Below, one piece after another: positions 50,866-59,805 of a stretch of 64,000 bases of DNA (position 1 is its first letter; the number at the start of each line of letters is the position of its first letter). The position numbers were made by a program, and so were the translations under genes. The DNA comes from Clostridia bacterium (GTDB lineage Bacteria > Bacillota > Clostridia > Oscillospirales > Acutalibacteraceae). The DNA lies in assembly GCA_900766585.1 (NCBI GenBank), contig CAAFVV010000016.1, positions 1 through 64,000 on the forward strand, read 5' to 3'. A model generated the notes under the pieces. The model made no database searches, was not told the origin of the DNA, and saw nothing but the letters and a program-made list of their open reading frames with translations.

Positions 50866-52892
50866 CAGCCGATCCCTCCATTCGTTGCAAACGTCCGCAG
50901 ACCGTCCATCCGGCGCACCTCGCGCTGTATGGTGCGCCCGTTGAGCACAACGTTGACTACGATTGATTTTTCGCCGCCTGCGCTCCCCAGACGGTCGGCA
51001 AGCATATCCATCCACTCGGTATTCCGATCGAGAGGCAAAACAGCCTCGCGCCCGGCCTCACCGGCGACGAGCGGAACGCCGTATCCCGGATTGTTCACAA
51101 TGCCGCCCCGCGCAAGCCGCGGGAGTTTCACGGGTTGAATCTCCGGAATGTTCACGCCCGGAATCTTGTCAATCAGCTTAATTGCCCCGTTGAGCAGCTT
51201 GACCCAGTTATTCAGCGCCCATTCCAGCCACGTCAGCACGCCGTTGATCGCGCCCTTGAACGCGCCGGATACAAAGTTGACGATGCTCTGCCCCATCTTC
51301 TTGAAGAAGTTGCCGACCTTTTTCGCCAGATTCACCGTGTCATTCCAGAGGTTGACAAAAAATTGCCCGATGGGCCGGATGATATGTTCGTCGAACCACT
51401 TCCACCCTTTGGCAAGCACCGCTTTGATCTCGTCCCAATACATGACAACCGCCACGACTATGGCCACGATGGCCGCCACCAGCAAAGCCGGCCAGCCGAC
51501 AACGAGGGCAAAGGCTACGCCGAGCGCAATCACGCCCGCGGTAATGGCGGCAAGTGCCTGCAGTGACTTTCCGTTTTCCAGCCAATCCTTGAAGCCGAGC
51601 ACGACCAAAGCGACACCGCCCACAAGCAAGAATATGACCGCTGCCGTCTGTCCCACGATAAAGAACAGCGCCGTTGCGGCCACGGTCACTCCGGCGATGC
51701 AGGCAATCAGGTTGTCCCAGTCTATTCCGTTTTCCCACATGCCCAGATACTCAGCCACCGCCAGAGCGGCTCCGGCGATAATCGCCACCCACCCCGCGCA
51801 GTCTCCGAGGGGCAGCCCCAGACCGTTCACCACTTTCCACGTCAGGAACGCGGCGCCCACCGCGCCGACCACCGGCAGAAGGTCCTCGATCAGGCGCTTG
51901 ATTTCTTCGACAGCCGCCGTATCGACCTCTACCGGCTTAAAAATCCCGGCGGATGCATCCGTTGTTCCGGCAGAGCCGGACGCTGCGCCGGAGTCGGAAC
52001 CCGACAGCTTATTGATTTCGTCAAACCCCGCCTGCCGGGCAGCCTTTGCCGCCTCTTTCGTGGCAGCTGCCTGACGCTTCAGGGATTGCGCGTTGGCTTT
52101 GGCGATCAGATCTACGCCCGTTAATGACTGTATCAGGGCGTTGACGTAGCTGATTGCCACGGTTATCCAGCGAACCATCTCCTGAACGACCGGAGCGACA
52201 GCCGTACCGAGCACATTCCAAACCGCCTCCATCTGTCCGCGCAGTTCGTCATTGCGGCTCATGGCATTTTGTGCCGCCCGGCTTAAAAGGGAGTACGCAC
52301 CGCGGATGCTGAGGACGGACAGCGCCATTTTTCCGATGCGTTTAATCACGCTGTCGATGGAGTTCTTTTGCGCAGCGGCGGCCTTTTCCGCCGCTTTTTT
52401 CTGCGCCGCCGCCGTTTTCTCGGTCTCCCTGCGCTTGCGCTCCTCCGCCCGAACAACGGCTTTTTCTGCACGAATCGTCGCCGCCTGCTCCGCTGTGGCT
52501 ACTGCGTCCCGGGCGGATGCGCTTGCCGATTCCAGCTTCTGCAGCCGTCCGAGCCATTTGTTGTATTCGGCATCTTTATCCAGCGCTGCGTCCACGGCCT
52601 TATTCAGCCCGGTTTCATCGCCCCTGTAAAACTCTGACCGATCCGCACGGATGCCGGCCTCTTTTTCCCGGATTTTCTGATACAGCGCCTCGTACTCCCG
52701 CTCAACGGCCGCTGCCTTGTTTTTGGCGTTCTCCAGCGCCTTGTCAAACCCGAATGCGGAGGTCATGCGCTCTCCGGCGTTTTCCAGCGCGTCTGCCGTC
52801 TTTTCCGCCTCACGGATCAGATCATCCATTCCCGCCTCGGCCGCATCGGTCTTGATTGAGACATCCAGTCTGATACTCCCGTCAACCGCCAT
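50865..52892 (-). CDS. Phage tail tape measure protein
   Basis: 675 residues. Coiled-coil, Lys/Glu/Ala-rich N-terminal third (about 20-190, with KAVVRAEERKRRETEKTAAA), several hydrophobic segments in the middle (about 335-520, for example AIVAIVVAVVMYWDEIKAVL), and a C-terminal part with the GIVNNPGYGVPLVAGEAGRE motif common to tape measures. If about 1.5 angstrom of tail per residue holds, the tail would be near 100 nm. Start at 52892 follows GGAGGAGG. Confidence 0.92.
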   Translation of the reverse strand: MAVDGSIRLDVSIKTDAAEAGMDDLIREAEKTADALENAGERMTSAFGFDKALENAKNKAAAVEREYEALYQKIREKEAGIRADRSEFYRGDETGLNKAVDAALDKDAEYNKWLGRLQKLESASASARDAVATAEQAATIRAEKAVVRAEERKRRETEKTAAAQKKAAEKAAAAQKNSIDSVIKRIGKMALSVLSIRGAYSLLSRAAQNAMSRNDELRGQMEAVWNVLGTAVAPVVQEMVRWITVAISYVNALIQSLTGVDLIAKANAQSLKRQAAATKEAAKAARQAGFDEINKLSGSDSGAASGSAGTTDASAGIFKPVEVDTAAVEEIKRLIEDLLPVVGAVGAAFLTWKVVNGLGLPLGDCAGWVAIIAGAALAVAEYLGMWENGIDWDNLIACIAGVTVAATALFFIVGQTAAVIFLLVGGVALVVLGFKDWLENGKSLQALAAITAGVIALGVAFALVVGWPALLVAAIVAIVVAVVMYWDEIKAVLAKGWKWFDEHIIRPIGQFFVNLWNDTVNLAKKVGNFFKKMGQSIVNFVSGAFKGAINGVLTWLEWALNNWVKLLNGAIKLIDKIPGVNIPEIQPVKLPRLARGGIVNNPGYGVPLVAGEAGREAVLPLDRNTEWMDMLADRLGSAGGEKSIVVNVVLNGRTIQREVRRMDGLRTFATNGGIG

Positions 52893-53439
52893 GTTTACCT
52901 CCTCCGCACTCCCGCTCAAAAGCCGCGATGGCATCCCGTTCCTCCGCCGTCAACCGGATGGGGAGTGCCACCCGCTGCTGCGCGTCTGCTATTTTTCGGC
53001 GCGTTTTCGTGTCCTTAATCTCCGACAGGTCAAATCGGCGAAGCTCCCGCACACGGGAGAGCACGCACTCCTCTGTCAGCCCCTCCATCAGTGCACAGAA
53101 ACGCCACCAATGCATCGGCGTGGTGTCCAGATCAATACGGTAATCGCTCAAAAACGAGGCGTATATGTACGGCATATCCGCCGCCATATCCATATCCCGA
53201 ACCCCGCCCGCGTTTTCGGTATCCCGCCCGCACTGCAAAAACAACCGCGCCTTGTCCAGATACGGCTGCAAATCACCGTCCGGCAATTGCCCGAACAGCA
53301 GCCAGATCACCGCCAACGCCCGCTCTCCGTCGCTTATGTCCGGGTCGTTTACCGCGGAAAAGCATCGAAGCGCCACGCGGTAATCCGTGCGGAGCTTCAC
53401 GGTTTTATCGCCGATTCGGGCATATTCCGGGTAGGTCAT
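52882..53439 (-). CDS. Bacteriophage Gp15-family tail protein
   Basis: 185 residues of the Gp15 family: YRVALRCFSAVNDPDISDGE, AVIWLLFGQLPDGDLQPYLD, IYASFLSDYRIDLDTTPMHW and WWRFCALMEGL are in the expected order. The family sits before tape measure genes and probably acts in tail assembly. It overlaps its neighbours by four and eleven bases, so the block is coupled. Confidence 0.88.
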   Translation of the reverse strand: MTYPEYARIGDKTVKLRTDYRVALRCFSAVNDPDISDGERALAVIWLLFGQLPDGDLQPYLDKARLFLQCGRDTENAGGVRDMDMAADMPYIYASFLSDYRIDLDTTPMHWWRFCALMEGLTEECVLSRVRELRRFDLSEIKDTKTRRKIADAQQRVALPIRLTAEERDAIAAFERECGGGKHGG

Positions 53440-53891
53440 AGCACATCCGGCTCTTTGTCGCCGTACTTCTGCGCCAGCCGATCACGGATGCCGTCTCCGG
53501 TCAGCCGCATCTTCTGAATGTGGGGCTCCATCTGCTCCATGAAATCCGCAAACATTTCCAGATAGTTTTTGCTCCCGAATATCTTATCGCTGGCGCCCTC
53601 TCCGACAAAGGTATCCACCGCATGCCGCAGTCGGCGGAAGTATTCCCGGCACGCATCCAGATACGCCCGCTCCCGACTGCTCATCACGTCTCCCTTTTTC
53701 CGCGTATCCTGCTGCTTTTCAATCAGTATTTTCTGCGTTTTCAGCCACGCGGCTGCCGCACGGGCTTCCTCCCGCGACCGCTCCAAAGCAAAAGGCAGCT
53801 CGATGTCGGTCAGGTCAAATTCTATCGTATCGCCTGCGTCATTGACTTCTATGACGTATACGTCTCTGTTTTTCACCCGGATAGATTCCAC
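53436..53891 (-). CDS. Phage tail assembly chaperone-like protein
   Basis: 151 residues, helical and charged, starting with a GTG at 53891 after AAGGAGCG. It is like the small proteins between major tail and Gp15 in LL-H-type phages (DUF6673-like), considered tail chaperones. No slippery heptamer for a frameshift was noticed; Gp15 starts at its own ATG overlapping this stop (ATGA). Exact function uncertain. Confidence 0.65.
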   Translation of the reverse strand: MESIRVKNRDVYVIEVNDAGDTIEFDLTDIELPFALERSREEARAAAAWLKTQKILIEKQQDTRKKGDVMSSRERAYLDACREYFRRLRHAVDTFVGEGASDKIFGSKNYLEMFADFMEQMEPHIQKMRLTGDGIRDRLAQKYGDKEPDVL

Positions 53892-53916
53892 CGGTCAGCG
53901 CTCCTTTCTTCCCGCG

Positions 53917-53953
53917 AAAAGAGGGGCGGGGTTGGTACCCCGTCCCTCTTTTT
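53917..53953 (-). terminator. Terminator after the major tail protein
   Basis: On the minus strand AAAAGAGGGACGGGG and CCCCGCCCCTCTTTT pair with one mismatch, ending in a T run. It lies six bases beyond the major tail stop, so the tail genes downstream are made at a lower level. Confidence 0.85.
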
Positions 53954-53958
53954 ACCGT

Positions 53959-54465
53959 TTATCCCGCCACGGCTGCCGTAAAGGTCGGCACGCCCTCCGT
54001 CATTGTAACCGTGCCCTGCTCGGGATCACCGTTAAGCCCGACGGTATAGGTCAGTTCAACGCTCCCGCCGCCATCGCCGCCGAAGTCGCCAAACTGAATC
54101 ACCGCGGCGTTTTTCTCCGCCTTGTATGTCGTCGACCCCGCACCGGAGGTCGCGTCATACAGATACACAAACAGGATCTCCGTCTCCAGATCCTTGCCGA
54201 GCGCCCGCTTCTGCCGGAGCCCGTCCAGATAGGTGAACACCGGCTCGCCCTTATAGCAGGTCTGCGTGCCGTCCAGCGACGGTGCATACGCGTCCACGGA
54301 AGAGGTCGCGTTGTCCTCGTCGATGTACTGCTCCGAGTTGACCGTCGGATTATAGGACACCTTCTGGCTGGTGACGCCCTTGCCCATCCGCGCCCATGTC
54401 GCGGATTCGCCCGTCGGCGTCGTGTTGATAAACGTCGCAAACAGGCTGCGCTTGATTTTTTCCAT
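53959..54465 (-). CDS. Phage major tail (tube) protein
   Basis: 168 residues, beta-rich: FINTTPTGESATWARMGKGV, then VSYNPTVNSEQYIDEDNATS and YAPSLDGTQTCYKGEPVFTY, the pattern of siphovirus tail tube proteins of this group. The C-terminal part (VELTYTVGLNGDPEQGTVTM) resembles a short Ig-like addition. High output is suggested by the terminator that follows. Confidence 0.85.
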   Translation of the reverse strand: MEKIKRSLFATFINTTPTGESATWARMGKGVTSQKVSYNPTVNSEQYIDEDNATSSVDAYAPSLDGTQTCYKGEPVFTYLDGLRQKRALGKDLETEILFVYLYDATSGAGSTTYKAEKNAAVIQFGDFGGDGGGSVELTYTVGLNGDPEQGTVTMTEGVPTFTAAVAG

Positions 54466-54488
54466 GTCTCATTTCCCCCTTGCTTCAG

Positions 54489-54935
54489 TTACACGTCGTA
54501 TTGATGGATACGCTGCACCGAAAGCTGGACGGCGTAGACCGCCGTGCCTTCCTCGTCGGCTTGATACAGCATACCGTTTTCCGCCCGTATTCTCTCCCTG
54601 TCCGGTTCATCGCCGAAGATAGGCGCTTTATGGCGGATGCTCTGTTCGGCTGCCCAGTTTTGAAAATCCGCCACCCAGTCCGCGTTGACCGCCGCCCCCG
54701 TATCGTCGCCCGGCGACTTGGCGAAAACATAGTACAGGGCGAAATTCAGCTGCTCCGTGACGGCGACATTGCCGACAATGTCCTCCGTCCGGCTGATTTC
54801 CATTATCCCCGTCGGGAATACGCCGCCGTTTCCCGGGAGCCGATCGGTATAGTCCACGTGATACTCCCGCAGGATCTCGTGCCCCGGATAGGTGTCCAGC
54901 CACGCCTTGATTTTTTCCAGATCAGTTTTTGCCAT
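54489..54935 (-). CDS. Phage tail terminator-type protein (minor capsid 3-like)
   Basis: 148 residues with LNFALYYVFAKSPGDDTGA and FQNWAAEQS, matching the third of the three small 'minor capsid' proteins found between capsid and major tail in lactobacillal phages. By position it is a tail terminator. Start follows GGGAGGTG and lies within the end of the previous gene. Confidence 0.72.
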   Translation of the reverse strand: MAKTDLEKIKAWLDTYPGHEILREYHVDYTDRLPGNGGVFPTGIMEISRTEDIVGNVAVTEQLNFALYYVFAKSPGDDTGAAVNADWVADFQNWAAEQSIRHKAPIFGDEPDRERIRAENGMLYQADEEGTAVYAVQLSVQRIHQYDV

Positions 54936-55419
54936 CTGCGAGCACCTCCCGCTTGATATACTCCCTCAGCTCCTCTATCAGGACATCTCCCTCCGCTGCC
55001 ATCAGCCGCCTGTCCCAAAACGGGCCCGCCTGAGCGCTGTTCTCTTTTGTGTAGGTCAGATCGCGCTCCGTCGCTTTCAGCTTAACCCCGGCATTCTTTC
55101 GATACCGAAGCCCGACCCCCGGAATCAGCATCGGCCCTTTCCCCGTTTTGGCGTTGACCATGACCTTTCCGTAATAGAGATAGCGGGCGTAAGGCCCCGG
55201 GATGAATATCTCATCGGCTGAGCGCGACTTGCTCTCCCGATCCATACCATCGATCAGTTTTCCGGTCAAATTCGGCATATAACGCCGAATCCGGTTAAGT
55301 ACCAGCCTCTTCCACTCTTCCTGCACAGCGCCGTTTTTTTCAAGTCCGTATTGTTCAAGCAGCTCTTTTGCGGCAGGCAGATTCACCTGTACGGTTGTCA
55401 CTTCTTTTTTATTCGCCAA
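54922..55419 (-). CDS. Phage minor capsid 2-like protein (HK97 gp10-type)
   Basis: 165 residues: LVLNRIRRYMPNLTGKL, PGPYARYLYYGKVMVN and AGPFWDRRLMAAEGDVLI, the pattern of the second small connector protein. Start appears to be TTG at 55419 after AGGTGG; no ATG is better placed. It is expected to work in head-tail joining. Confidence 0.78.
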   Translation of the reverse strand: MANKKEVTTVQVNLPAAKELLEQYGLEKNGAVQEEWKRLVLNRIRRYMPNLTGKLIDGMDRESKSRSADEIFIPGPYARYLYYGKVMVNAKTGKGPMLIPGVGLRYRKNAGVKLKATERDLTYTKENSAQAGPFWDRRLMAAEGDVLIEELREYIKREVLADGKN

Positions 55420-55422
55420 CGG

Positions 55423-55794
55423 TCATCCACCTGCCTCCGTGTGAACGATGTTCCCGTGCCAGTACTGCGGTGACACCCATGACACGACTACAAGCCCCGG
55501 CACCTTTGCCGGAATCAGCTCCGCCCAGTCCTCACGCGTGCCGCACTCCGGGCCCACACCCGGGATGACCTTGTCCCCGACCGCTACAGGCACCTCCGGA
55601 CCCGGCAGCACGAGCAGAAACGTGCTCTGCTCCCGCGTGCCGGTTTTTTCCGTTGTCTCCGTCTTTTTACCCGCAAAGCAGGCGTCGCGGCGCACGGTGA
55701 CCCGATAGGTGCCGTCCTCCGCCCTGTGGTACAGCGTCACGGTCTGCCGGCACAGCGTATACCGCAGGGGATTGGCATCCCGTCTGCACATCAT
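55423..55794 (-). CDS. Phage minor capsid 1-like protein (head closure)
   Basis: About 123 residues: LCRQTVTLYHRAEDGTYRVT, STFLLVLPGPEVPVAVGDKV and VVVSWVSPQYWHG. It matches the first of the three small connector proteins in LL-H-type phages. The ATG at 55794 overlaps the stop of the preceding gene (ATGA); a GTG three codons earlier is possible. Confidence 0.75.
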   Translation of the reverse strand: MMCRRDANPLRYTLCRQTVTLYHRAEDGTYRVTVRRDACFAGKKTETTEKTGTREQSTFLLVLPGPEVPVAVGDKVIPGVGPECGTREDWAELIPAKVPGLVVVSWVSPQYWHGNIVHTEAGG

Positions 55795-56147
55795 CGCCTG
55801 CACCCCCTGTATATGTCCAGATACAGCGACGCGCAGCGGTACAGCTCCTTCGCCTGCGCCTGCGGCGACAGGTCAATGCCGGACGGCGTTCCGTAGGACA
55901 CGGATACATTGCCGATGCCCGCACTGCTCACCGCGCCGCCGCCGTTTGTCGCCGCCTCGTAGTAGTCCATGGCCTCTGCCATAGCGCAAAGCGCCATATC
56001 TTCGGCCTTTTCGTCCGGCGCGGTCACGGTGTATATCCGTTTATACCGCGCGAGAACCTCCCCCGCCCGGGCGACCAGGCGGGGGAAATTCTCCTCCGAG
56101 ACGGCACTGCCCTTATACGCCGTTATGTAAAACACATAATCCGCCAT
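55791..56147 (-). CDS. Phage head-tail connector protein
   Basis: 118 residues, largely helical with a small Gly/Ser-rich middle (GGGAVSSAGIGNVSVSYG). Directly after the capsid gene, where gp6-type adaptors lie. Start follows GGAGGGCG. The family is not recognised with certainty; function is by position. Confidence 0.68.
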   Translation of the reverse strand: MADYVFYITAYKGSAVSEENFPRLVARAGEVLARYKRIYTVTAPDEKAEDMALCAMAEAMDYYEAATNGGGAVSSAGIGNVSVSYGTPSGIDLSPQAQAKELYRCASLYLDIYRGCRR

Positions 56148-56166
56148 GGGCGCGCCCTCCCCCCGA

Positions 56167-57165
56167 TCAGGAGGCGGACTTGGGCTTCAGCACGATGCCG
56201 CTGAGAACCGCCGCCTTCAGTGTGTTTTTCAGCACGACGCCGGCCACAAGTTCGACCTCGCCCTTCTTCACCGCGCCCGGCGCGTCCATGTTCGGCATGT
56301 ACGACGTGATCACGCCGTTGCCGGTGGGACTGATGCCGTGGAATCCGTCCAGCCCGATGGACACCGCATAGATCTCCGACGTGCCCGCGGCAGACGCGGA
56401 CGGAGTAGACGTGCCGATCACGTCCACAGACGATGTGCCGTTATAATATCTGCCGACATCCAGCAGCGGAATGTCCGCAAACGTCTCCACCACACGGCCG
56501 AAATCGTCGCGGCTGCGGCCGTAGTACCCGGCGCGGCGAGCCGCAGCGCGCACCTTCAGCAGCATATCCGCGTTCATCAGTAGCATCGACGCGCCGCCGT
56601 CGACGGCATGGACAAGCTGATCGAGCTGATCCACAAAGGCATTCGCGTTGGTGTCCACCTTGGAGGAATCCGACAGGTCGATGGTCGTGGTAAAGGCATT
56701 CGAGGTGCCGGTCAGCGTCTTTTTCAGTCCGTCAAAGGTGTTGGTCACATACCCCGTGCCGCTGGAGGACGACGTACCGTTGATCACGAGGTTATGGAAG
56801 TAGTTGCTGGTGGCCTTGATCTTCTGCTGCGCCTGAAAGGCCAGTTCGTCGATCGCCCCGCTGGTGTTCTGAATCACGCGGTCCACCTCGAAGGAGCCGC
56901 CCATGATGACCGCCTTCGCGGTTTTCTCTTCGCGCTTGGCCTCTCCGGCGGTGTATTCACTGCCAATAGACCGCACGGCGGCGGTGGACGGCGTTTTCAG
57001 CTGGATATACCCGTAGGTCAGGGTAGATCCGCCGGTGCCCGGAGAAATCGCGTTATCAAATACCAGCTGATCCAGAAGCAGCGAGCTGCGTCTGAATTCA
57101 TCCACGATCATCTGATCAACCTTATTCGCCATGCCTACTTTTGCTTCTGCCAGTGTAATTGCCAT
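56167..57165 (-). CDS. Phage major capsid protein
   Basis: 332 residues starting MAITLAEAKVGMANKVDQMI, with LLDQLVFDNAISPGTGGSTL, GGSFEVDRVIQNTSG and a C-terminal VVLKNTLKAAVLSGIVLK. This is the HK97-fold capsid group that pairs with gp20 scaffolds. No protease gene is near, which suits scaffold-dependent assembly. ATG follows AAAGGGAG. Confidence 0.88.
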   Translation of the reverse strand: MAITLAEAKVGMANKVDQMIVDEFRRSSLLLDQLVFDNAISPGTGGSTLTYGYIQLKTPSTAAVRSIGSEYTAGEAKREEKTAKAVIMGGSFEVDRVIQNTSGAIDELAFQAQQKIKATSNYFHNLVINGTSSSSGTGYVTNTFDGLKKTLTGTSNAFTTTIDLSDSSKVDTNANAFVDQLDQLVHAVDGGASMLLMNADMLLKVRAAARRAGYYGRSRDDFGRVVETFADIPLLDVGRYYNGTSSVDVIGTSTPSASAAGTSEIYAVSIGLDGFHGISPTGNGVITSYMPNMDAPGAVKKGEVELVAGVVLKNTLKAAVLSGIVLKPKSAS

Positions 57166-57188
57166 AAATGCTCTCCCTTTCTTTTACC

Positions 57189-57740
57189 TCACGGCTTCGT
57201 GTAGCTTTCCCGCAGAGCGTCAGCCAAGGATCGCGGCGCGTTTCCCGCTCCTGCCGGATCTGCCGATCCGGTTCCCGCCGCATAAGGTGACCCGGTATCA
57301 AACAGATAGTTGTTCTCTTTCTTCAGCGCGGTCAAAGCGGATTCTATTGCTTTTCCCTGATCCTTTTCTGCCCGCAGGGCATCCAGATCCAGCAGCGCGG
57401 AGATGGCCTTGGCGTTTCGCCCTTTGGCCTTGGTGATTGCCTCTTTCAGCACCCCGTCAAATTCTGCGGCATCCAGTTTGGCCTGCCAGGCCTCGTCTTT
57501 CTTTTGCAGATCACTGCGCAGCGTCGTGATCGTGCTTTGCAGCGCTTGCACGTCTACACCGTCAAACGCCTTTAAAGCGTCCTGCGCGGTTCTCAGGTCG
57601 GCCTTGACCGTTTCGTAATCGGCAAACGGCCGTTTCGCCGATTCGATGTCTCTGCCGTTCTCGTCCATGATCGCATCGATCACTTCTTTCGGCAGGGGCT
57701 GGTCGCCGACCTTGAGATTCTGCAAAAACTCGCGTTTCAT
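57189..57740 (-). CDS. Phage scaffolding protein (gp20-like)
   Basis: 183 residues beginning MKREFLQNLKVGDQPLPKEV, then ANGRDIE-like DENGRDIESAKRPFADYETV and a long coiled coil (about 45-105), ending in a Gly/Ala linker and basic tail (SLADALRESYTKP) that should touch the capsid protein. Start at 57740 follows AAAGGAGACC. Between portal-side genes and capsid, as usual. Confidence 0.9.
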   Translation of the reverse strand: MKREFLQNLKVGDQPLPKEVIDAIMDENGRDIESAKRPFADYETVKADLRTAQDALKAFDGVDVQALQSTITTLRSDLQKKDEAWQAKLDAAEFDGVLKEAITKAKGRNAKAISALLDLDALRAEKDQGKAIESALTALKKENNYLFDTGSPYAAGTGSADPAGAGNAPRSLADALRESYTKP

Positions 57741-57834
57741 GCGGTCTCCTTTCTGCGCTACGCTTTGATAACGGGGGTAGCCTCCCCTTGCGCCGCGCCT
57801 GCTTTTACGCCCGGCGCACGGCAAAAATCGTATG

Positions 57835-57868
57835 AAAAAAGCGCCTCAGCTTTCGCTGTGACGCTTGA
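57835..57868 (-). terminator. Terminator before the scaffold gene
   Basis: On the minus strand AAGCGTCACAGC-GAAA-GCTGAGGCGCTT has 11 of 12 pairs with a GNRA tetraloop, followed by TTTT. It lies after the 80-residue gene and about 95 bases before the scaffold start. Confidence 0.8.
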
Positions 57869-57891
57869 TTCCTGTGTTAGCTTTTCGGCAT

Positions 57892-58134
57892 TCAGTCTTT
57901 AATCCGGTATTTTTCCAGTTCCTCTTCAGACAGGCTGCTCAGATAAATATCATCGTATACACGCTGCGCCTCCCGCCCGAGGTCGTTGTATTCGTCGTAG
58001 TGCGGCGGGGCGAATCCGTTTTCGTCGATCCAGTCGTACAGCAGACGAAGCACGTCGTTAACTTTGTCCGGCTCCAGCGCTTCCGGCAGATACTTCTCCA
58101 AAAATGCCTTTGATTCCGGCACCATGCGAACCAT
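57892..58134 (-). CDS. Small acidic phage protein of unknown function
   Basis: 80 residues, acidic and helical (VLRLLYDWIDENGFAPPHYD, LSSLSEEELEKYRIKD). Not recognised. Its ATG directly follows the stop of the MuF-like gene with GGGAGGG upstream, so it is co-translated. If the C-terminal domain of that gene is a toxin, this acidic neighbour would be the natural place to look for an inhibitor; that is only inference. Confidence 0.7.
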   Translation of the reverse strand: MVRMVPESKAFLEKYLPEALEPDKVNDVLRLLYDWIDENGFAPPHYDEYNDLGREAQRVYDDIYLSSLSEEELEKYRIKD

Positions 58135-59787
58135 TTAATGCCCTCCCTTTTTCGGATTAGTTTGAATTAAACGCTTGTCACGGATGCTGACCGTCACGTC
58201 GGCGGTTTTCCCGGTGAACGTCTGCCGGATGTCGCCGTCCTGCAAATGCCGCACGGCGCCCGTCTCTACCGGATTCTGCAGGGCATCCAGCACGTCCGCA
58301 ATCGGCACGCCGCAGCGCATTCCCTCATGCGGCGTCGAGGTCTGCCCGATCACCCGATCGACGAAGTGCGTGGCAAAGCTCTCAATTCGCACCCCGGTAG
58401 CCGTCGTCCGCCCGACGATTTGCGTCCGGACATCATCCGCGACCTGTTGATACGTTTCCAAACCCACCAGAGGAGAGATATCCCCTTTTTCAACCGCGCG
58501 GGTATACCCCGAAAGCATCCGGTAGGCAGGAGAGTTATTATACTTGGCATCTTCGTATTTGTCAAGGGTATTCAGCTCGGAATTTTTTGCCCCGATTTCC
58601 GCCAGGCTGTTCCTGTGGTGCTGCTCCGCAGTTTTCTTCGCCTGCGTCGCCTGTTTCGGGCCGTATTTCGTCACCTCAAGGCGGGCGTATTCCTGCCGTG
58701 CGCCTGTCGCATCGCAGAATCGCTTGTAGCCGCTCTCCATCGTCACGAGCCGGATGCGGTCGTTTTGCAGCTTCTCGGTGTCTCCGGTCGCCTCATCGAC
58801 CAGTATGCGCTTCCTCTGCTGCCGGATTTTCCGCTCTAGCTCGCGCCGGTGCTGCTTCGCCTCGTAGGAGGTGTAGTGGCGTCCGCCGTAGGTGATTCCC
58901 TCCTCGTTTTTCTCCCGCAGCTCCCGCAGTTCTTCCGGCGAATGAATCGGTCGGTCAATGCCGATCCGTATCGGCAGCGCCGAGTGCGCACAGTTCAGCG
59001 TGCCGATTCTGCGGATAAGGCTGTCGTTTAACCGCGCGTATTCCTCGTCCGTATACTGTTTCCCCTGAATCGGCTCGTGATCCGGAGCCGATGCGGCGTG
59101 CGCGCTGATCTCCCAGCCGTCGCACCCCAGTCTGTCGTGATAGTCGGCGTTGATTTTTTCCTGAATCAGCCCCATCGCGCCGAAAACATTCCGGCGGACT
59201 GCCGCCTCAACGGATATGTGCCTGCCGCTTGCGTAATCGACCACGCAAACGCCCTTCTCCGCCAGTTCGCGCGTTGCGCGGCGAATCGCGGTCTGATAGT
59301 CCGTCGTGCCGGTCACGACCTGCGTAAAAGCGAAATCGCACGTCTTTCTGTATACCTCCCGCAGCGGCAGCGCCCGCCCCGTCGGGTCTGTCATGCCAAG
59401 CGTCTGCGTGATATTGGCAAGCCCTTCACCCGCCATCTTCACCGCCTCCGCCACGACCGCCTGCAGCGATTCGTTTTTCTCAAACGGTATGCCCTCGCCG
59501 GTCGGCAGACGGGAAAGACCAAAGCGATACCCGTCAACAGCCGATTGTGTCAGCAGACGCTCGATTTCCTCCTGTCCCGTGTCCAGCAGCTCCGCCAGCT
59601 TCTGCTTGATCTGCTTCTGCGACAGACCCAGCTCCTGCAGTTTCCACACCTGATAGGCCGCCGTCGAGGTGAGTTCTCCCGCGGCGGCAACCCGTTCTGC
59701 CAGATCCCGAAGCAAATAGTCCTCCAAGGGACGGACAATCTGCTCAGCCGCTTCGCGATATTCCTCTATCTGCTCTTCCGTCAGCAT
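58135..59787 (-). CDS. MuF-like phage minor capsid protein with C-terminal BECR-like domain
   Basis: 550 residues. The N-terminal two thirds match phage minor capsid 2/SPP1 gp7-type head morphogenesis proteins, with EISAHAASAPDHEPIQGKQY and the region around NCAHSALPI. The last 95 residues or so are separate: HFVDRV, GVPIADVLDALQNP, RQTFTGKTADVTVSI, LIQTNPKK. This pattern (His..Arg, G-V-..-AL-NP, Q-x-F-x-GK-A-V) resembles the PBECR (barnase-EndoU-ColicinE5/D-RelE) domains found on phage MuF proteins. A few copies enter the capsid and may be delivered with DNA. Confidence 0.82.
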   Translation of the reverse strand: MLTEEQIEEYREAAEQIVRPLEDYLLRDLAERVAAAGELTSTAAYQVWKLQELGLSQKQIKQKLAELLDTGQEEIERLLTQSAVDGYRFGLSRLPTGEGIPFEKNESLQAVVAEAVKMAGEGLANITQTLGMTDPTGRALPLREVYRKTCDFAFTQVVTGTTDYQTAIRRATRELAEKGVCVVDYASGRHISVEAAVRRNVFGAMGLIQEKINADYHDRLGCDGWEISAHAASAPDHEPIQGKQYTDEEYARLNDSLIRRIGTLNCAHSALPIRIGIDRPIHSPEELRELREKNEEGITYGGRHYTSYEAKQHRRELERKIRQQRKRILVDEATGDTEKLQNDRIRLVTMESGYKRFCDATGARQEYARLEVTKYGPKQATQAKKTAEQHHRNSLAEIGAKNSELNTLDKYEDAKYNNSPAYRMLSGYTRAVEKGDISPLVGLETYQQVADDVRTQIVGRTTATGVRIESFATHFVDRVIGQTSTPHEGMRCGVPIADVLDALQNPVETGAVRHLQDGDIRQTFTGKTADVTVSIRDKRLIQTNPKKGGH

Positions 59788-59805
59788 ACCCCGCCCCCTC
59801 TTCGG

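Noticed and set aside
53436..53891. Programmed -1/+1 frameshift in the tail chaperone genes
   Set aside because: No slippery heptamer was noticed and the Gp15 gene begins with its own ATG overlapping the stop.
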